From: Autumnicola psychrophila
GTDB taxonomy: Bacteria > Bacteroidota > Bacteroidia > Flavobacteriales > Flavobacteriaceae
DNA: 64,000 bases
Assembly (NCBI RefSeq): GCF_031846645.1
Contig: NZ_JAVRHN010000004.1
Coordinates: 62,001 to 126,000, forward strand
Direction of reading: 5' to 3'
Below are positions 52,990 to 62,474 of this stretch, piece after piece (positions within the stretch are counted from its first letter, which is position 1; each line of letters opens with the position of its first letter). The notes beneath the pieces are model-generated. The model was not told where the DNA came from. It was given only the letters and a program-made list of their open reading frames with translations, and ran no database searches. The translations under genes and the position numbers were made by a program.

Positions 52990-53025
52990 AGGCTGTGAGA
53001 ATTTTTTGCACAGCCTTTCTTTTTA
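52990..53025 (+). terminator. Terminator of the alcohol dehydrogenase gene
   Basis: AGGCTGTG (52990-52997) pairs with CACAGCCT (53009-53016) and is followed by TTCTTTTT. Confidence 0.8.
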
Positions 53026-53030
53026 CTAAA

Positions 53031-53220
53031 GGGCGAAAATTGTCATTTTTGAGGTATCTCTTCTTAAAGTCCGACAGTCCGAAAATTGGCTATTTAAAGT
53101 CCATTATCAAAACTCTTGCCTCTTGGTTCTTACAGCTTAGCGGTCTTTACTCATTTTTCAGGGTCCAAAATTATCGCTTTTGTGGTGAGACTACAGGTTC
53201 GATAATTGACATTTTGAGGC
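53031..53220 (-). repeat. Cluster of interspersed motif copies upstream of panB
   Basis: Copies on the minus strand lie at 53033-53054 (CGAAAATTGTCATTTTTGAGG) and 53197-53220 (TTCGATAATTGACATTTTGAG), about 165 bp apart. Weaker partial matches are at 53079-53095 and about 53164-53180. Together they fill most of the 52940-53280 gap. Confidence 0.7.
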
Positions 53221-53280
53221 TTTGGTCTTGGAAGGTGGTCAACTAATTTACTACTTTTACTCGAACTAAAAATCAGATCG

Positions 53281-54099
53281 ATGTCAGTTGCAAAAAAGGA
53301 GTATAAGAGGATTACGGTGAAGTCTTTGGTAGACATGAAATCTAACGGTGAAAAGATAGCTATGTTAACCGCTTACGATTACAGTATGGCCAAAATTGTA
53401 GACGGTGCAGGTGTGGATGTAATCCTCGTGGGTGACTCTGCCAGTAATGTTATGGCTGGTCATGAAACTACTTTACCAATTACACTGGATCAAATGATTT
53501 ATCATGCTTCTGGCGTGGTGAGAGCGATCAGCAGGTCTTTAGTAGTCGTTGATTTACCTTTCGGAAGTTATCAAAGTGACCCTAAGGAAGCCTTGCGTTC
53601 TGCAATTCGTATAATGAAGGAAAGCGGTGCACATGCTGTAAAGCTTGAAGGTGGCAAGGAAGTTAAAGATTCAATTAAACGAATTCTTCACGCCGGAATT
53701 CCTGTGATGGGCCATCTGGGACTTACTCCACAGTCCATTTATAAATTTGGAACTTATACTGTTAGAGCTAAAGAAGAACAGGAGGCCGAAAAACTGAAAG
53801 CTGACGCATTGTTACTTGAAAGAATAGGGTGTTTTGCTGTTGTTCTGGAAAAAGTACCGGCGAAATTAGCCAAAGAAGTTGCAGAAAGCCTTACCATCCC
53901 AGTGATAGGGATTGGTGCGGGAAATGGTGTTGACGGACAGGTTTTGGTGGTTCATGATATGCTTGGGATGACTCACGAATTTAATCCGCGATTTCTTAGG
54001 AGATATGCCGACCTTCACTCTGAAATGACCAGTGCTTTTGAAAATTATACAAAGGATGTGAAAAACAAGAGTTTTCCTTCAGATGAGGAGCAGTATTAG
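53281..54099 (+). CDS. panB: 3-methyl-2-oxobutanoate hydroxymethyltransferase
   Basis: This enzyme makes ketopantoate, the first step toward pantothenate and CoA. The 272-residue TIM-barrel protein shows AMLTAYDYSMAKIVDGAGVDVILVGDSASNVMAGHETTLPITLDQMIYHA, VVDLPFGSY, HAVKLEGG, VMGHLGLTPQS and VIGIGAGNGVDGQVLVVHDMLGM, matching PanB along its length, including Mg-binding Asp residues. panC is not adjacent, so the pathway is dispersed in the genome. ATG at the first Met of the motif. Confidence 0.96.
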   Translation: MSVAKKEYKRITVKSLVDMKSNGEKIAMLTAYDYSMAKIVDGAGVDVILVGDSASNVMAGHETTLPITLDQMIYHASGVVRAISRSLVVVDLPFGSYQSDPKEALRSAIRIMKESGAHAVKLEGGKEVKDSIKRILHAGIPVMGHLGLTPQSIYKFGTYTVRAKEEQEAEKLKADALLLERIGCFAVVLEKVPAKLAKEVAESLTIPVIGIGAGNGVDGQVLVVHDMLGMTHEFNPRFLRRYADLHSEMTSAFENYTKDVKNKSFPSDEEQY

Positions 54100-54187
54100 T
54101 TCGGAGTTTGGAATTTGGAGTAAATAGATTTTTGTGAAGTCAAAAATAGAATGGCTGAAATTAAAAAAAAACATACAAATATCAGAA

Positions 54188-54706
54188 ATGAAAAAAACCT
54201 TAATCTTCCTGTTATCTTTTGCTTTGGTAACCGGATGTTCTTCAGATGACGAACAAGTGGATAATGAAGAAGAAAACCAAAACGGATTTACTTTCAATAA
54301 TTCATTCTTTTCAGCAGGAAATGTTTATGTAAATGATGAAAATATAGAAAATGACGAGCAAAGCGATATTGCCATTATAATGAGCAATGTAGATTTATTT
54401 ACAGTAAATCAAAGCTCCAATGTAAATTTTGTTTATTTTGATTTTAAAGGTGTTGACATTCAGGAAGGGACAATCACCAACGTTACCGACTATAGAATTT
54501 TATACGATGCCTCTGTTAACGATTCCCGGGTTGAGAACGGAATGACTATTATAAATGATACCGAAGATGGATTAACTGCAAGTTCTACTACTATTGTTAT
54601 TAATTCTGTCTCTTCAACTGACATTGATTTTGAATTTACCTTTATTAAGGAAAATGGAGATGTGATTAACGGTAACTATTCAGGTGGTTATACCGAACTC
54701 AATTAA
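54188..54706 (+). CDS. Lipoprotein of unknown function
   Basis: This 172-residue lipoprotein begins MKKTLIFLLSFALVTGC (lipobox VTGC, Cys 17) and has an acidic SSDDEQVDNEEENQ linker. The mature part is rich in Asn, Asp, Val and Ile with short strand-like blocks (FTFNNSFFSAGNVYVND, DIAIIMSNVDLF, VDFEFTFIKENGD, NGNYSGGYTELN), consistent with a beta-sandwich. I set the start at the ATG in place of an upstream GTG (54134). Family not recognised; it lies between panB and a pseudouridine synthase gene. Confidence 0.7.
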   Translation: MKKTLIFLLSFALVTGCSSDDEQVDNEEENQNGFTFNNSFFSAGNVYVNDENIENDEQSDIAIIMSNVDLFTVNQSSNVNFVYFDFKGVDIQEGTITNVTDYRILYDASVNDSRVENGMTIINDTEDGLTASSTTIVINSVSSTDIDFEFTFIKENGDVINGNYSGGYTELN

Positions 54707-54741
54707 TCTTAAAAATTATTCTATAATCCAAAAACTTTTTT

Positions 54742-55446
54742 TTGAATTCAGATAAAATAATCTCTACAAAAAGTAATCTTCAGGTTTTATATGAAGACAA
54801 CCACATTATTGTGGTTAATAAGCGGCCGGGAGACATTGTGCAGGGTGATAAAACCGGTGACAAACCGCTTAGTGAAGTTGTAAAATCTTATTTGAAGGAA
54901 AAGTACAACAAACCGGGCAATGTGTATCTGGGGGTGGTCCACCGCCTGGATCGTCCTACCAGCGGAATTGTTCTTTTTTCAAAAACTTCAAAAGCATTAC
55001 CAAGGTTAAACAAACTTTTTCAGCAAAAGGACGCCAGGAAAACGTATTGGGCAGTAGTAAAAAATCCGCCGCCAAAAAATGAGGATACGCTGGTTCATTT
55101 CATGAAGCGGAATCCGAAACAAAATAAATCTTACGCTCACATAAAAGAAGTTCCGGACAGTAAAAAGGCTATTCTGGATTACAGAATTATAAAAGAACTG
55201 GACAATTATTACCTGCTGGAAATCGACTTACACACAGGGCGACATCATCAAATTAGAAGTCAGTTATCTTCCATTGGCTGTCCGGTAAAAGGAGATTTAA
55301 AATATGGCTTTGATCGTAGTACTAAAGATGCAAGTATCCATCTTCACGCCCGGGAATTGAAATTTACTCATCCGGTAAAAAAGGAAGAGGTACATATAAT
55401 CGCGTCGCCTCCTTCAGACGCAATATGGGACGCCTGTAAAGATTAA
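54742..55446 (+). CDS. RluA-family pseudouridine synthase
   Basis: This 234-residue enzyme isomerises uridine in RNA. Motif II HRLDRPTSGIVLFSKTSKAL contains the catalytic Asp; motif I NHIIVVNKRPGDIVQGD and DLHTGRHHQIRSQLSSIG follow. There is no S4 domain, so it is the short RluA form. TTG serves as the start; the first ATG downstream is too far in. RNA target (rRNA or tRNA) unknown. Its stop codon overlaps the convergent EamA gene by 4 bp. Confidence 0.9.
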   Translation: MNSDKIISTKSNLQVLYEDNHIIVVNKRPGDIVQGDKTGDKPLSEVVKSYLKEKYNKPGNVYLGVVHRLDRPTSGIVLFSKTSKALPRLNKLFQQKDARKTYWAVVKNPPPKNEDTLVHFMKRNPKQNKSYAHIKEVPDSKKAILDYRIIKELDNYYLLEIDLHTGRHHQIRSQLSSIGCPVKGDLKYGFDRSTKDASIHLHARELKFTHPVKKEEVHIIASPPSDAIWDACKD

Positions 55447-56315
55447 GCTTCTCTTTTCATACTTCGGCTGATTTCTGCAAAGACTGCAAAAATGATAAGG
55501 CTACCTCCAATAATCGTATTTACAGCCGGATATTCGCCCAAGAATAATAGTCCGAGTAAAATTCCGTAAACCGGCTGCGCACTGCTGATAATACTTGCCG
55601 TGGTTACCGAAAAATTCCTAAAACTCATAAGTAGCAACGTGTGGCCAAAACAGGTTGTCACAATTGCCAAAACCAGGATTGGGGCTAGTTGCGAAGGCAC
55701 TGCAGAAAGATCGAATAAGAAAAGGACTGGAGATAACATTATTGTAATAATGATCATTTGATACATCATCAAGACCGAACCATTATATTTCTCTACTTCC
55801 TGTTTCATCAATAAATTTCTTAGGGAATAAAAGAATGCTGACGTGACCCCGAAGGCGACAGCTAAAGTCTGATCATTTTCAAAACTGAATTCCGGAACCA
55901 GAAAGTATATTCCGAAGAGCACCAAACCTGCCAGCCCCAGGTGCATCTTGCTGAATTTGGTCTTAAGAAGTAATGGTTCCAGGATAGTAGTGATAACAGG
56001 ATACGTATAAATAGACAACATCCCTATAGCAACACTGGAAAGGCTAAGCGAATAGAAATAGGTCACCCAATGAATTCCCATTAAGCACCCCCCTATGATC
56101 ACCTTTAAAAGGTCTTTTTTATTGGAAACCTTTATTTGGAACTTCCTGAACCGGCAAAAAAGATACAGCACTATTCCTGCCAATATGGCCCGAAATGTTA
56201 TCGTTACAAAGGGGTCCAAAGTTATGTATCTTCCCAATGTCCCGGAGGTGCTTATTAGCATCACCGCAAAATTGAGCTCGAGGATATGCCTTAAATGGCT
56301 ACTTTTAATCGTCAA
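55443..56315 (-). CDS. EamA-family drug/metabolite transporter
   Basis: This 290-residue transporter has ten predicted membrane segments in two EamA repeats (FRAILAGIVLYLF and IISSAQPVYGILLGLLFLGEYPAVNTIIGGSLIIFAVFAEI, the usual end of the second repeat). It probably exports a small metabolite. It starts with TTG (56315), 9 bp after the upstream gene's stop codon, so the two may be cotranscribed. The substrate cannot be deduced. Confidence 0.88.
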   Translation of the reverse strand: MTIKSSHLRHILELNFAVMLISTSGTLGRYITLDPFVTITFRAILAGIVLYLFCRFRKFQIKVSNKKDLLKVIIGGCLMGIHWVTYFYSLSLSSVAIGMLSIYTYPVITTILEPLLLKTKFSKMHLGLAGLVLFGIYFLVPEFSFENDQTLAVAFGVTSAFFYSLRNLLMKQEVEKYNGSVLMMYQMIIITIMLSPVLFLFDLSAVPSQLAPILVLAIVTTCFGHTLLLMSFRNFSVTTASIISSAQPVYGILLGLLFLGEYPAVNTIIGGSLIIFAVFAEISRSMKREA

Positions 56316-56324
56316 ATTTTAATT

Positions 56325-57869
56325 TTACCTAATTACTTCCTGCGCTTTTTCGTTAATGATGTCACCTACCGGTCTGTTTTCAATTTTGCTTTCCAGCCAT
56401 GAAATGATGTCCAGATAAAGAAAGGCCCTGCGTTCATAAGGATGGTCCTCATATTTTTTTAAGGTTGCATGTAATTGCCTGAATTCATTTTTAATTTCCA
56501 GAGGGGAAACATCTGGCAAATGTCTTAAAAATTTAATCATTTCCAATTGCACTTCGTGCAAATCATTCATCCGTATCAAAAATTTGTAGGTAGATTTAAT
56601 CAGTCTTTCAAGGTGATAATCCAATCCTGCTTCATAATGTGCAACAAGATTAAGAATACGTGCAAAACACATAAGGTCTTCACGCATTTCCAGATCTTTA
56701 TTACTAATGATTTTCTTAAGGAATTCTATACACTTTTTATTCTCCCCATTCCCAAAATAGAGGCATGCAATTTTATAATAAAACACCATTATATGATGCT
56801 CGTCTATCCTGCTTCGGTATTTCTTTATTTTCTTCTGGATTTTTTCTACCAATTCATTACCGTTAGAAAATTCACCTTTCATAAATCTAAGGTTCAGCTT
56901 ATTGGAATAAAGATATAGAAAGGATAGTGCTGCAATATTATCATCATCAGGCACCCTTGGATCTTTAAGACTTGTTTCAAGATCTTTTAGCACTTTTTCA
57001 AACAAAGTAGCATGATTTAGATAAAAAAGCGCTTCCAATAAATAATGATTTCCTTTTAAATAGGAAACAGGATGTACGGCAATTAAGTGTTTATTGTCAT
57101 TAAAAAGTTCTATCCACTTTGAAGCGTATCTAAAGCATGCTAAGAAATCCTGGGTGATAAAACTGTACCATAAATAAGCTTTATAAAGCCACAATTTTTC
57201 TCTGAATCCCAAATCGCTGAATTTGTACTCCGGAAGTCCTCGCTGGAAATCCTCTTTTACCTGTATGGCTTCTGCCTCGGTACGGGCATATCCCATTTTC
57301 AGGAAAATCGCATAAAGATGTAGCGATAAATTTGAAAGTTTGCTGGCAACAACGCTTAGTTCAGTAAGTTCTTCAGTTTGATTTATAAGCGTTTCTGCAC
57401 GATTATGGATACTGCGGGTAATATACTGTGATTCAATTATTTTCTCCCAGTCCAGAATCTCGTAAGCGATGTTCTTTTCCTCATAATATAAAGCGGTAGA
57501 TTTTACTTTATCAAGCAGCTTCAGGCTTTGCTTGTAAAGGCCCTTTCGGTATAGGATAATAGCAAAATCCAGTTGTTCCCTTATTTGAACCGGCATGCTC
57601 TGATGCGACGGATTCAATCTTAAACTGATAAGAATCTGACGGTACAAATGTGCTTTTACATTCGATAATTGCCGTTTACTAATCTTCGTATTCTTCAGGA
57701 TAACATCTTCATCATACTTTTTCAGTTTCGACATTACCTTAAATAAATTTAGAAATTTACTATCGGTGTTTACTCCAATCCTACCAACATAGAGCGAAAA
57801 TTGTCGTTTTTCTGAAGGGGAAAGCGATTGAATGAGAGAAAAAAGATTATCTGATAATTCGTTGGTCAT
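56325..57869 (-). CDS. Bacteroidota helical repeat protein of unknown function
   Basis: This 514-residue cytosolic protein has no signal peptide or membrane segment and consists of helical hairpins resembling TPR repeats (for example LYRKGLYKQSLKLLDKVKSTALYYEEK and FYLNHATLFEKVLKDLETSL). The N-terminus SLIQSLSPSEKRQFSLYVGR is seen in many related Bacteroidota proteins of unknown role. I cannot name a domain. Located upstream of the EamA gene and separated from leuA by 147 bp, so it is not clearly linked to leucine synthesis. Confidence 0.75.
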   Translation of the reverse strand: MTNELSDNLFSLIQSLSPSEKRQFSLYVGRIGVNTDSKFLNLFKVMSKLKKYDEDVILKNTKISKRQLSNVKAHLYRQILISLRLNPSHQSMPVQIREQLDFAIILYRKGLYKQSLKLLDKVKSTALYYEEKNIAYEILDWEKIIESQYITRSIHNRAETLINQTEELTELSVVASKLSNLSLHLYAIFLKMGYARTEAEAIQVKEDFQRGLPEYKFSDLGFREKLWLYKAYLWYSFITQDFLACFRYASKWIELFNDNKHLIAVHPVSYLKGNHYLLEALFYLNHATLFEKVLKDLETSLKDPRVPDDDNIAALSFLYLYSNKLNLRFMKGEFSNGNELVEKIQKKIKKYRSRIDEHHIMVFYYKIACLYFGNGENKKCIEFLKKIISNKDLEMREDLMCFARILNLVAHYEAGLDYHLERLIKSTYKFLIRMNDLHEVQLEMIKFLRHLPDVSPLEIKNEFRQLHATLKKYEDHPYERRAFLYLDIISWLESKIENRPVGDIINEKAQEVIR

Positions 57870-57932
57870 TGTAACAAAAAGCTTTTTAACTAGCTGTGTA
57901 TCAGCATAATTACGTTCTTATCTACGGTTTAA

Positions 57933-57947
57933 TTATCGTAACGATAA
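57933..57947. promoter_or_regulatory. 15-bp palindrome upstream of leuA
   Basis: TTATCGTAACGATAA has perfect 7-bp arms around one base, 69 bp before the leuA start and 64 bp before the divergent helical-protein start. It is a candidate operator for either gene; no regulator is nearby. Confidence 0.45.
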
Positions 57948-58016
57948 CTTATTGAAGGCCTTAAATTGTAGATGTAAGTAATACTTTAGTTAAAGATAAA
58001 GTAAAAAATATCGCTT

Positions 58017-59186
58017 ATGAGTACTGAAAAGGTAGAAATTTTTGACACAACGTTACGGGATGGGGAACAAGTACCAGGCTGCAAATTAAACACAGCCCAA
58101 AAATTAAAAATTGCTGCACGACTCGATGACCTGGGAGTAGATGTTATTGAAGCAGGTTTTCCTGTTTCAAGCCCCGGTGATTTCCAATCGGTTTCTGAAA
58201 TATCAAAGCTGGTGAAGAATGCCGCTGTTTGCGGATTAACACGTGCAGTTAAAAAGGATATTGAAGTTGCTGCTGAAGCACTTAAACATGCAAAGAAACC
58301 GAGAATTCATACGGGAATAGGAACTTCCGATTCTCACATTAAATATAAATTTAATTCTACACCAGAAAAAATAATCGAAAGGGCTAAAGATGCAGTTGCT
58401 TACGCAAAAACTTTCGTAGAAGATGTGGAATTTTATGCTGAAGATGCAGGTCGTACAGATAATGTGTTTCTTGCTAAAGTTTGCGAAGCAGCAGTTAAAG
58501 CCGGTGCGACCGTTTTAAATATTCCCGACACTACCGGATACTGTCTTCCGGAGGAGTACGGTAAGAAAATCAAATATTTAAAGGAAAATGTAAAAGGAAT
58601 CGAAAATGTTCGTATTTCCTGCCACTGTCATAATGATCTTGGCCTTGCGACCGCAAATGCCCTTGCAGGTATTACCAATGGCGCAAGACAAATAGAATGT
58701 ACTATTAATGGGATTGGTGAACGTGCAGGAAACACTGCTTTAGAAGAAATCGTCATGATTCTAAGACAACATCCGACATTAAATTTCCACACGGATATTA
58801 ATCCAAAATTCCTTTTTGACACCAGCGTAATGGTATCCAGGGAAATGGGAATGTTCGTACAACCAAATAAAGCAATTGTTGGTGCTAATGCCTTTGCGCA
58901 TAGCTCAGGAATTCACCAGGATGGAGTAATTAAGAACAGGGAAACCTATGAAATTATGGATCCGGCAGATGTAGGAGTAACAGAATCTGCGATTGTGCTA
59001 ACCGCAAGAAGCGGAAGAGCAGCTTTGGCCTACCGCGCCAAAAAAATGGGGTACGAATTAACCAAACTTCAGTTGGATTGCGTTTATAATGAATTTTTAA
59101 ACTACGCCGATTGTAGAAAAGAAGTTATCGATAATGACATTCATGAAATTGTAGCATTGTCGAGAAAACATATGGCTATTGCATAA
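58017..59186 (+). CDS. leuA: 2-isopropylmalate synthase, short form
   Basis: This enzyme catalyses the first committed step to leucine, condensing 2-oxoisovalerate and acetyl-CoA. The 389-residue protein has FDTTLRDGEQVPGC, RIHTGIGTSDSHIKYKF, FYAEDAGRTDNVFL, DTTGYCLPEEYG, HCHNDLGLATANALAGI and GIGERAGNTALEEIVM. The usual C-terminal allosteric domain (about 120 residues) is missing. Such short forms are frequent in Bacteroidota. Given leuC, leuD and leuB downstream, isopropylmalate is the most likely product, though citramalate or homocitrate synthases look similar. The stop overlaps the leuC start (TAATG). Confidence 0.9.
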   Translation: MSTEKVEIFDTTLRDGEQVPGCKLNTAQKLKIAARLDDLGVDVIEAGFPVSSPGDFQSVSEISKLVKNAAVCGLTRAVKKDIEVAAEALKHAKKPRIHTGIGTSDSHIKYKFNSTPEKIIERAKDAVAYAKTFVEDVEFYAEDAGRTDNVFLAKVCEAAVKAGATVLNIPDTTGYCLPEEYGKKIKYLKENVKGIENVRISCHCHNDLGLATANALAGITNGARQIECTINGIGERAGNTALEEIVMILRQHPTLNFHTDINPKFLFDTSVMVSREMGMFVQPNKAIVGANAFAHSSGIHQDGVIKNRETYEIMDPADVGVTESAIVLTARSGRAALAYRAKKMGYELTKLQLDCVYNEFLNYADCRKEVIDNDIHEIVALSRKHMAIA

Positions 59187-60568
59187 TGAAGAAAACACTT
59201 TTTGATAAAATTTGGGATTCCCATGTAGTGGAATCCATACCTGACGGACCGGATATTTTATATATCGATAAACACCTTATTCACGAGGTAACGAGTCCGC
59301 AGGCTTTTAACGAATTAAAGGAAAGGGACGTCCCGCTTTTTCGTTCCGAACAAACAGTTGCTACGGCAGATCATAACACACCTACAGAAAATCAACACCT
59401 TCCGGTTAAAGATCTTCTCTCCAGAAAACAATTAAAGGAGCTGACCCAGAACTGCGAAGAAAATAATATAACATTATACGGACTGGGCCATCCTTATAAC
59501 GGGATTGTTCACGTTATGGCTCCGGAACTGGGGATTACCCAGCCGGGAATGACCATTGTTTGTGGGGACAGCCATACCTCTACCCACGGTGCTTTTGGCA
59601 CTATTGCCTTCGGAATAGGTACTAGCCAGGTTGCACAGGTTTTTGCGAGCCAGTGTCTTTTAGTAGAAAAACCGAAAAAGCTAAGGGTTAATGTAAACGG
59701 GAAATTGAAAAATGGCGTTCTTCCAAAGGATGTCATTTTATATATCATTAGTAAATTAGGAACAAATTCCGGTACCGGATATTTTTGCGAATATGCAGGA
59801 GATGTGTTTGAAAACATGTCTATGGAAGGTCGTATGACTGTGTGTAATATGAGTATCGAAATGGGTGCCCGTGGCGGGCTTATTGCTCCGGATGATACTA
59901 CTTTTGATTATGTTGAAGGAAAAGAATTTGCGCCAAAAGGAGAAGAATTCGAAAACCTGAAGGCTTACTGGAGAACGCTAAAAACAGAAGAAGGAGCTGA
60001 ATTTGATCAGGAATATTCTTTTGATGCTGAAGATATCGAACCGATGATCACTTATGGCACTAATCCTGGAATGGGAATAAAACTTAGCGGATCAATTCCT
60101 GTAGAAGGTACCAAGAGCGATGCCAAAGCATTATCTTATATGGGCTTCCAGCCAGGGGAAACGTTATTAGAAAAACCTATTAATTACATTTTTATAGGAA
60201 GTTGTACCAATTCCAGAATTGAGGATTTCAGAACAGCAGCAGCTTATATTAAAGGCAAAAGGAAAGCCGATAATGTTAATGCTCTAATTGTTCCGGGATC
60301 AAGACAAGTTGCCGCTCAAATTCAGGAAGAAGGCCTTCATACTATCTTTGAAGAAGCCGGTTTTACCTTGAGACAGCCTGGATGTTCCGCTTGTTTGGCA
60401 ATGAACGACGATAAAATTCCTGCAGGAGAATATTGCGTTTCCACAAGTAACCGGAATTTTGAAGGTCGACAGGGCCAGGGATCAAGAACAATTCTTGCCA
60501 GCCCGCTAACCGCTGCTGCGACTGCAATCGCAGGAAAATTAACAGATTATACAAAAATACTCAACTAA
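59186..60568 (+). CDS. leuC: 3-isopropylmalate dehydratase large subunit
   Basis: This 460-residue aconitase-superfamily subunit holds a 4Fe-4S cluster. Visible are LFDKIWDSHVVESIPDGPDILYID, VCGDSHTSTHGAFGTIAFGIGTSQVAQVFAS, IFIGSCTNSRIEDFRTAA (first cluster Cys) and PGCSACLAMNDDKIPAGE (the other two), with SNRNFEGRQGQGSRT at the end of the domain. It partners with LeuD and overlaps it by 1 bp (TAATG). Confidence 0.97.
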   Translation: MKKTLFDKIWDSHVVESIPDGPDILYIDKHLIHEVTSPQAFNELKERDVPLFRSEQTVATADHNTPTENQHLPVKDLLSRKQLKELTQNCEENNITLYGLGHPYNGIVHVMAPELGITQPGMTIVCGDSHTSTHGAFGTIAFGIGTSQVAQVFASQCLLVEKPKKLRVNVNGKLKNGVLPKDVILYIISKLGTNSGTGYFCEYAGDVFENMSMEGRMTVCNMSIEMGARGGLIAPDDTTFDYVEGKEFAPKGEEFENLKAYWRTLKTEEGAEFDQEYSFDAEDIEPMITYGTNPGMGIKLSGSIPVEGTKSDAKALSYMGFQPGETLLEKPINYIFIGSCTNSRIEDFRTAAAYIKGKRKADNVNALIVPGSRQVAAQIQEEGLHTIFEEAGFTLRQPGCSACLAMNDDKIPAGEYCVSTSNRNFEGRQGQGSRTILASPLTAAATAIAGKLTDYTKILN

Positions 60569-61179
60569 TGGAAAAATTCACCACACTTACAGATACCGCT
60601 GTTCCATTAGATATAGAAAATGTGGATACAGACCAGATCATCCCTGCAAGGTTCTTAAAAGCGACCGATAAAGCAGGCTTTGGGGAAAACCTTTTCCGTG
60701 ACTGGAGATTTGATAAGAATGACAAACCAAATCCAGAGTTTCCGTTAAACAATCCCAATTATTCAGGTTCCATACTGGTAGCCGGAAATAATTTTGGCTG
60801 TGGATCAAGCCGGGAACACGCTGCATGGGCAATTAAAGCCTATGGCTTTAAGGTAGTCGTTTCCAGCTATTTTGCAGATATATTTAAAGGAAATTCATTG
60901 AATAACGGCTTATTACCTGTACAGGTAAGTCAGGAATTTCTCGATAACATATTTCTTGCCCTTCAAAGTAATACAAAGGAGAATGTAAAGGTAGATCTCA
61001 AGAACCAGGAGATCACAATTGAAAGTACAGGAGAATCACAGCATTTTGATATTGATCCTTACAAGAAGACCTGTATGATCAATGGTTTTGATGATATAGA
61101 CTTTTTAGTAAGTAAACTGGAGGAAATTAAGAAATACGAAAATAACAAGAATATTAAATCTACCTCGGTAGGCGTTTAA
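60568..61179 (+). CDS. leuD: 3-isopropylmalate dehydratase small subunit
   Basis: This 203-residue subunit has VPLDIENVDTDQIIPARFLK at the N-terminus, then ILVAGNNFGCGSSREHAAWAI, a swivel-domain signature, and FADIFKGNSLNNGLLPV. Its short length fits LeuD. It ends 118 bp before leuB. Confidence 0.97.
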   Translation: MEKFTTLTDTAVPLDIENVDTDQIIPARFLKATDKAGFGENLFRDWRFDKNDKPNPEFPLNNPNYSGSILVAGNNFGCGSSREHAAWAIKAYGFKVVVSSYFADIFKGNSLNNGLLPVQVSQEFLDNIFLALQSNTKENVKVDLKNQEITIESTGESQHFDIDPYKKTCMINGFDDIDFLVSKLEEIKKYENNKNIKSTSVGV

Positions 61180-61297
61180 TAGGAAAGTCAGCACGACTTA
61201 CATGAACCTGAACTTGTTTCAAATTAGTCTATGCAGTATTGGATATGTTTAAGAACGATGTAAGCGAAGCAACTTCTTTATACTTTAAAAAATCAGA

Positions 61298-62413
61298 ATG
61301 AAATTAATAATAGCAGTATTACCCGGAGACGGAATAGGACCTGAAATTACACAGCAATCAGTAAAGGTTTTGAAAGCGGTAGCAGATCGATTTGATCACG
61401 AATTTCAATTTGATGACGCCTTGGTAGGTGCAGCAGCAATAGATTTGCTGGAAAATCCTTTACCTGAAGCTACCCTGGATTTATGCCAAAAATCTGATGC
61501 TGTGTTATTCGGGGCTATAGGTCACCCTAAATATGACAATAATCCCGATGCAAAGGTTCGGCCGGAGCAGGGACTTCTTAAACTTAGAAAAGAATTGGGG
61601 CTGTTTGCAAATATCAGGCCTGTAAGAACATATGAAAAACTTCTCGATCAGTCTCCGCTAAAAAGAGAGCGCATTGCAGGAGCCGATATGGTGATTTATC
61701 GCGAATTGACAGGCGGAATTTATTTTGGTGAAAAAAGCACTGCTGAAGACGGCAAAAGCGCATCAGATTTATGCTCATATTCCGAAGAAGAAATTACAAG
61801 AATCGCTCATCTTGCATTTAAAGCGGCACAGCAGAGGCGTAAAAAACTCACACTGGTAGATAAGGCTAACGTTCTGGAAACTTCAAGATTATGGCGTAAA
61901 ACAGTTAAAACCATTGCCCAGGAATATGCCGATGTTGAGTTGGATTTCCTTTTCGTAGATAATGCGGCCATGCAGATGATATTAAATCCTAAACAATTTG
62001 ATGTTATTCTAACAGAGAATATGTTCGGTGACATTCTTTCTGATGAAGCGAGTGTGATTGGAGGAAGTATAGGATTACTTGCTTCGGCTTCAGTAGGAAC
62101 AAAAAATGCGATGTTCGAGCCTATTCACGGTTCTTACCCGCAGGCTACCGGCAAAGGAATTGCCAATCCCGTAGCCTCTGTACTTTCTGCTGCAATGCTT
62201 CTGGATCATTTCAATTTAATTGAAGAAGCCAATGCTGTACGAAAAGCTGTGGAACTGAGTATTAAGCTAAATGTTTGTACAGAAGATATTAATAAAGATA
62301 ATCACTATTCCACTGAAAAAGTTGGAGATTTCCTCGAAGGTTTAATTGCTGAAATTGATAGCATCAATATCAACGATGAAAATATGAACCTCGGACAAAT
62401 GACAATTATATAG
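61298..62413 (+). CDS. leuB: 3-isopropylmalate dehydrogenase
   Basis: This 371-residue NAD-dependent decarboxylating dehydrogenase has VLPGDGIGPEITQQSVKVL, the substrate Arg/Tyr motif GADMVIYRELTGGIYFGEK, LTLVDKANVLETSRLWRK and the metal-binding FDVILTENMFGDILSDEASVIGGSIGLLASAS, with FEPIHGSYPQATGKGIANPVAS. It completes the leuACDB run. A 118-bp gap before it may hold its own start signals. Two hairpin terminators follow. Confidence 0.97.
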   Translation: MKLIIAVLPGDGIGPEITQQSVKVLKAVADRFDHEFQFDDALVGAAAIDLLENPLPEATLDLCQKSDAVLFGAIGHPKYDNNPDAKVRPEQGLLKLRKELGLFANIRPVRTYEKLLDQSPLKRERIAGADMVIYRELTGGIYFGEKSTAEDGKSASDLCSYSEEEITRIAHLAFKAAQQRRKKLTLVDKANVLETSRLWRKTVKTIAQEYADVELDFLFVDNAAMQMILNPKQFDVILTENMFGDILSDEASVIGGSIGLLASASVGTKNAMFEPIHGSYPQATGKGIANPVASVLSAAMLLDHFNLIEEANAVRKAVELSIKLNVCTEDINKDNHYSTEKVGDFLEGLIAEIDSININDENMNLGQMTII

Positions 62414-62435
62414 ATAAACTTTTTAAGATTTTTCG

Positions 62436-62474
62436 GCCTCTCGCTTTGTGTGGTTTTAGCGGGAGGCTTTGTTA
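62436..62474 (+). terminator. First hairpin after leuB
   Basis: GCCTCTCGCT (62436-62445) pairs with AGCGGGAGGC (62458-62467) with one wobble pair; a T-rich tail follows. It lies 22 bp after the stop codon. Confidence 0.6.

Noticed and set aside
57789..57806. Motif-like GCGAAAATTGTCGTTTTT in the helical-protein gene
   Set aside because: It codes for a conserved SEKRQFSL segment and departs from the consensus, so chance similarity is enough.
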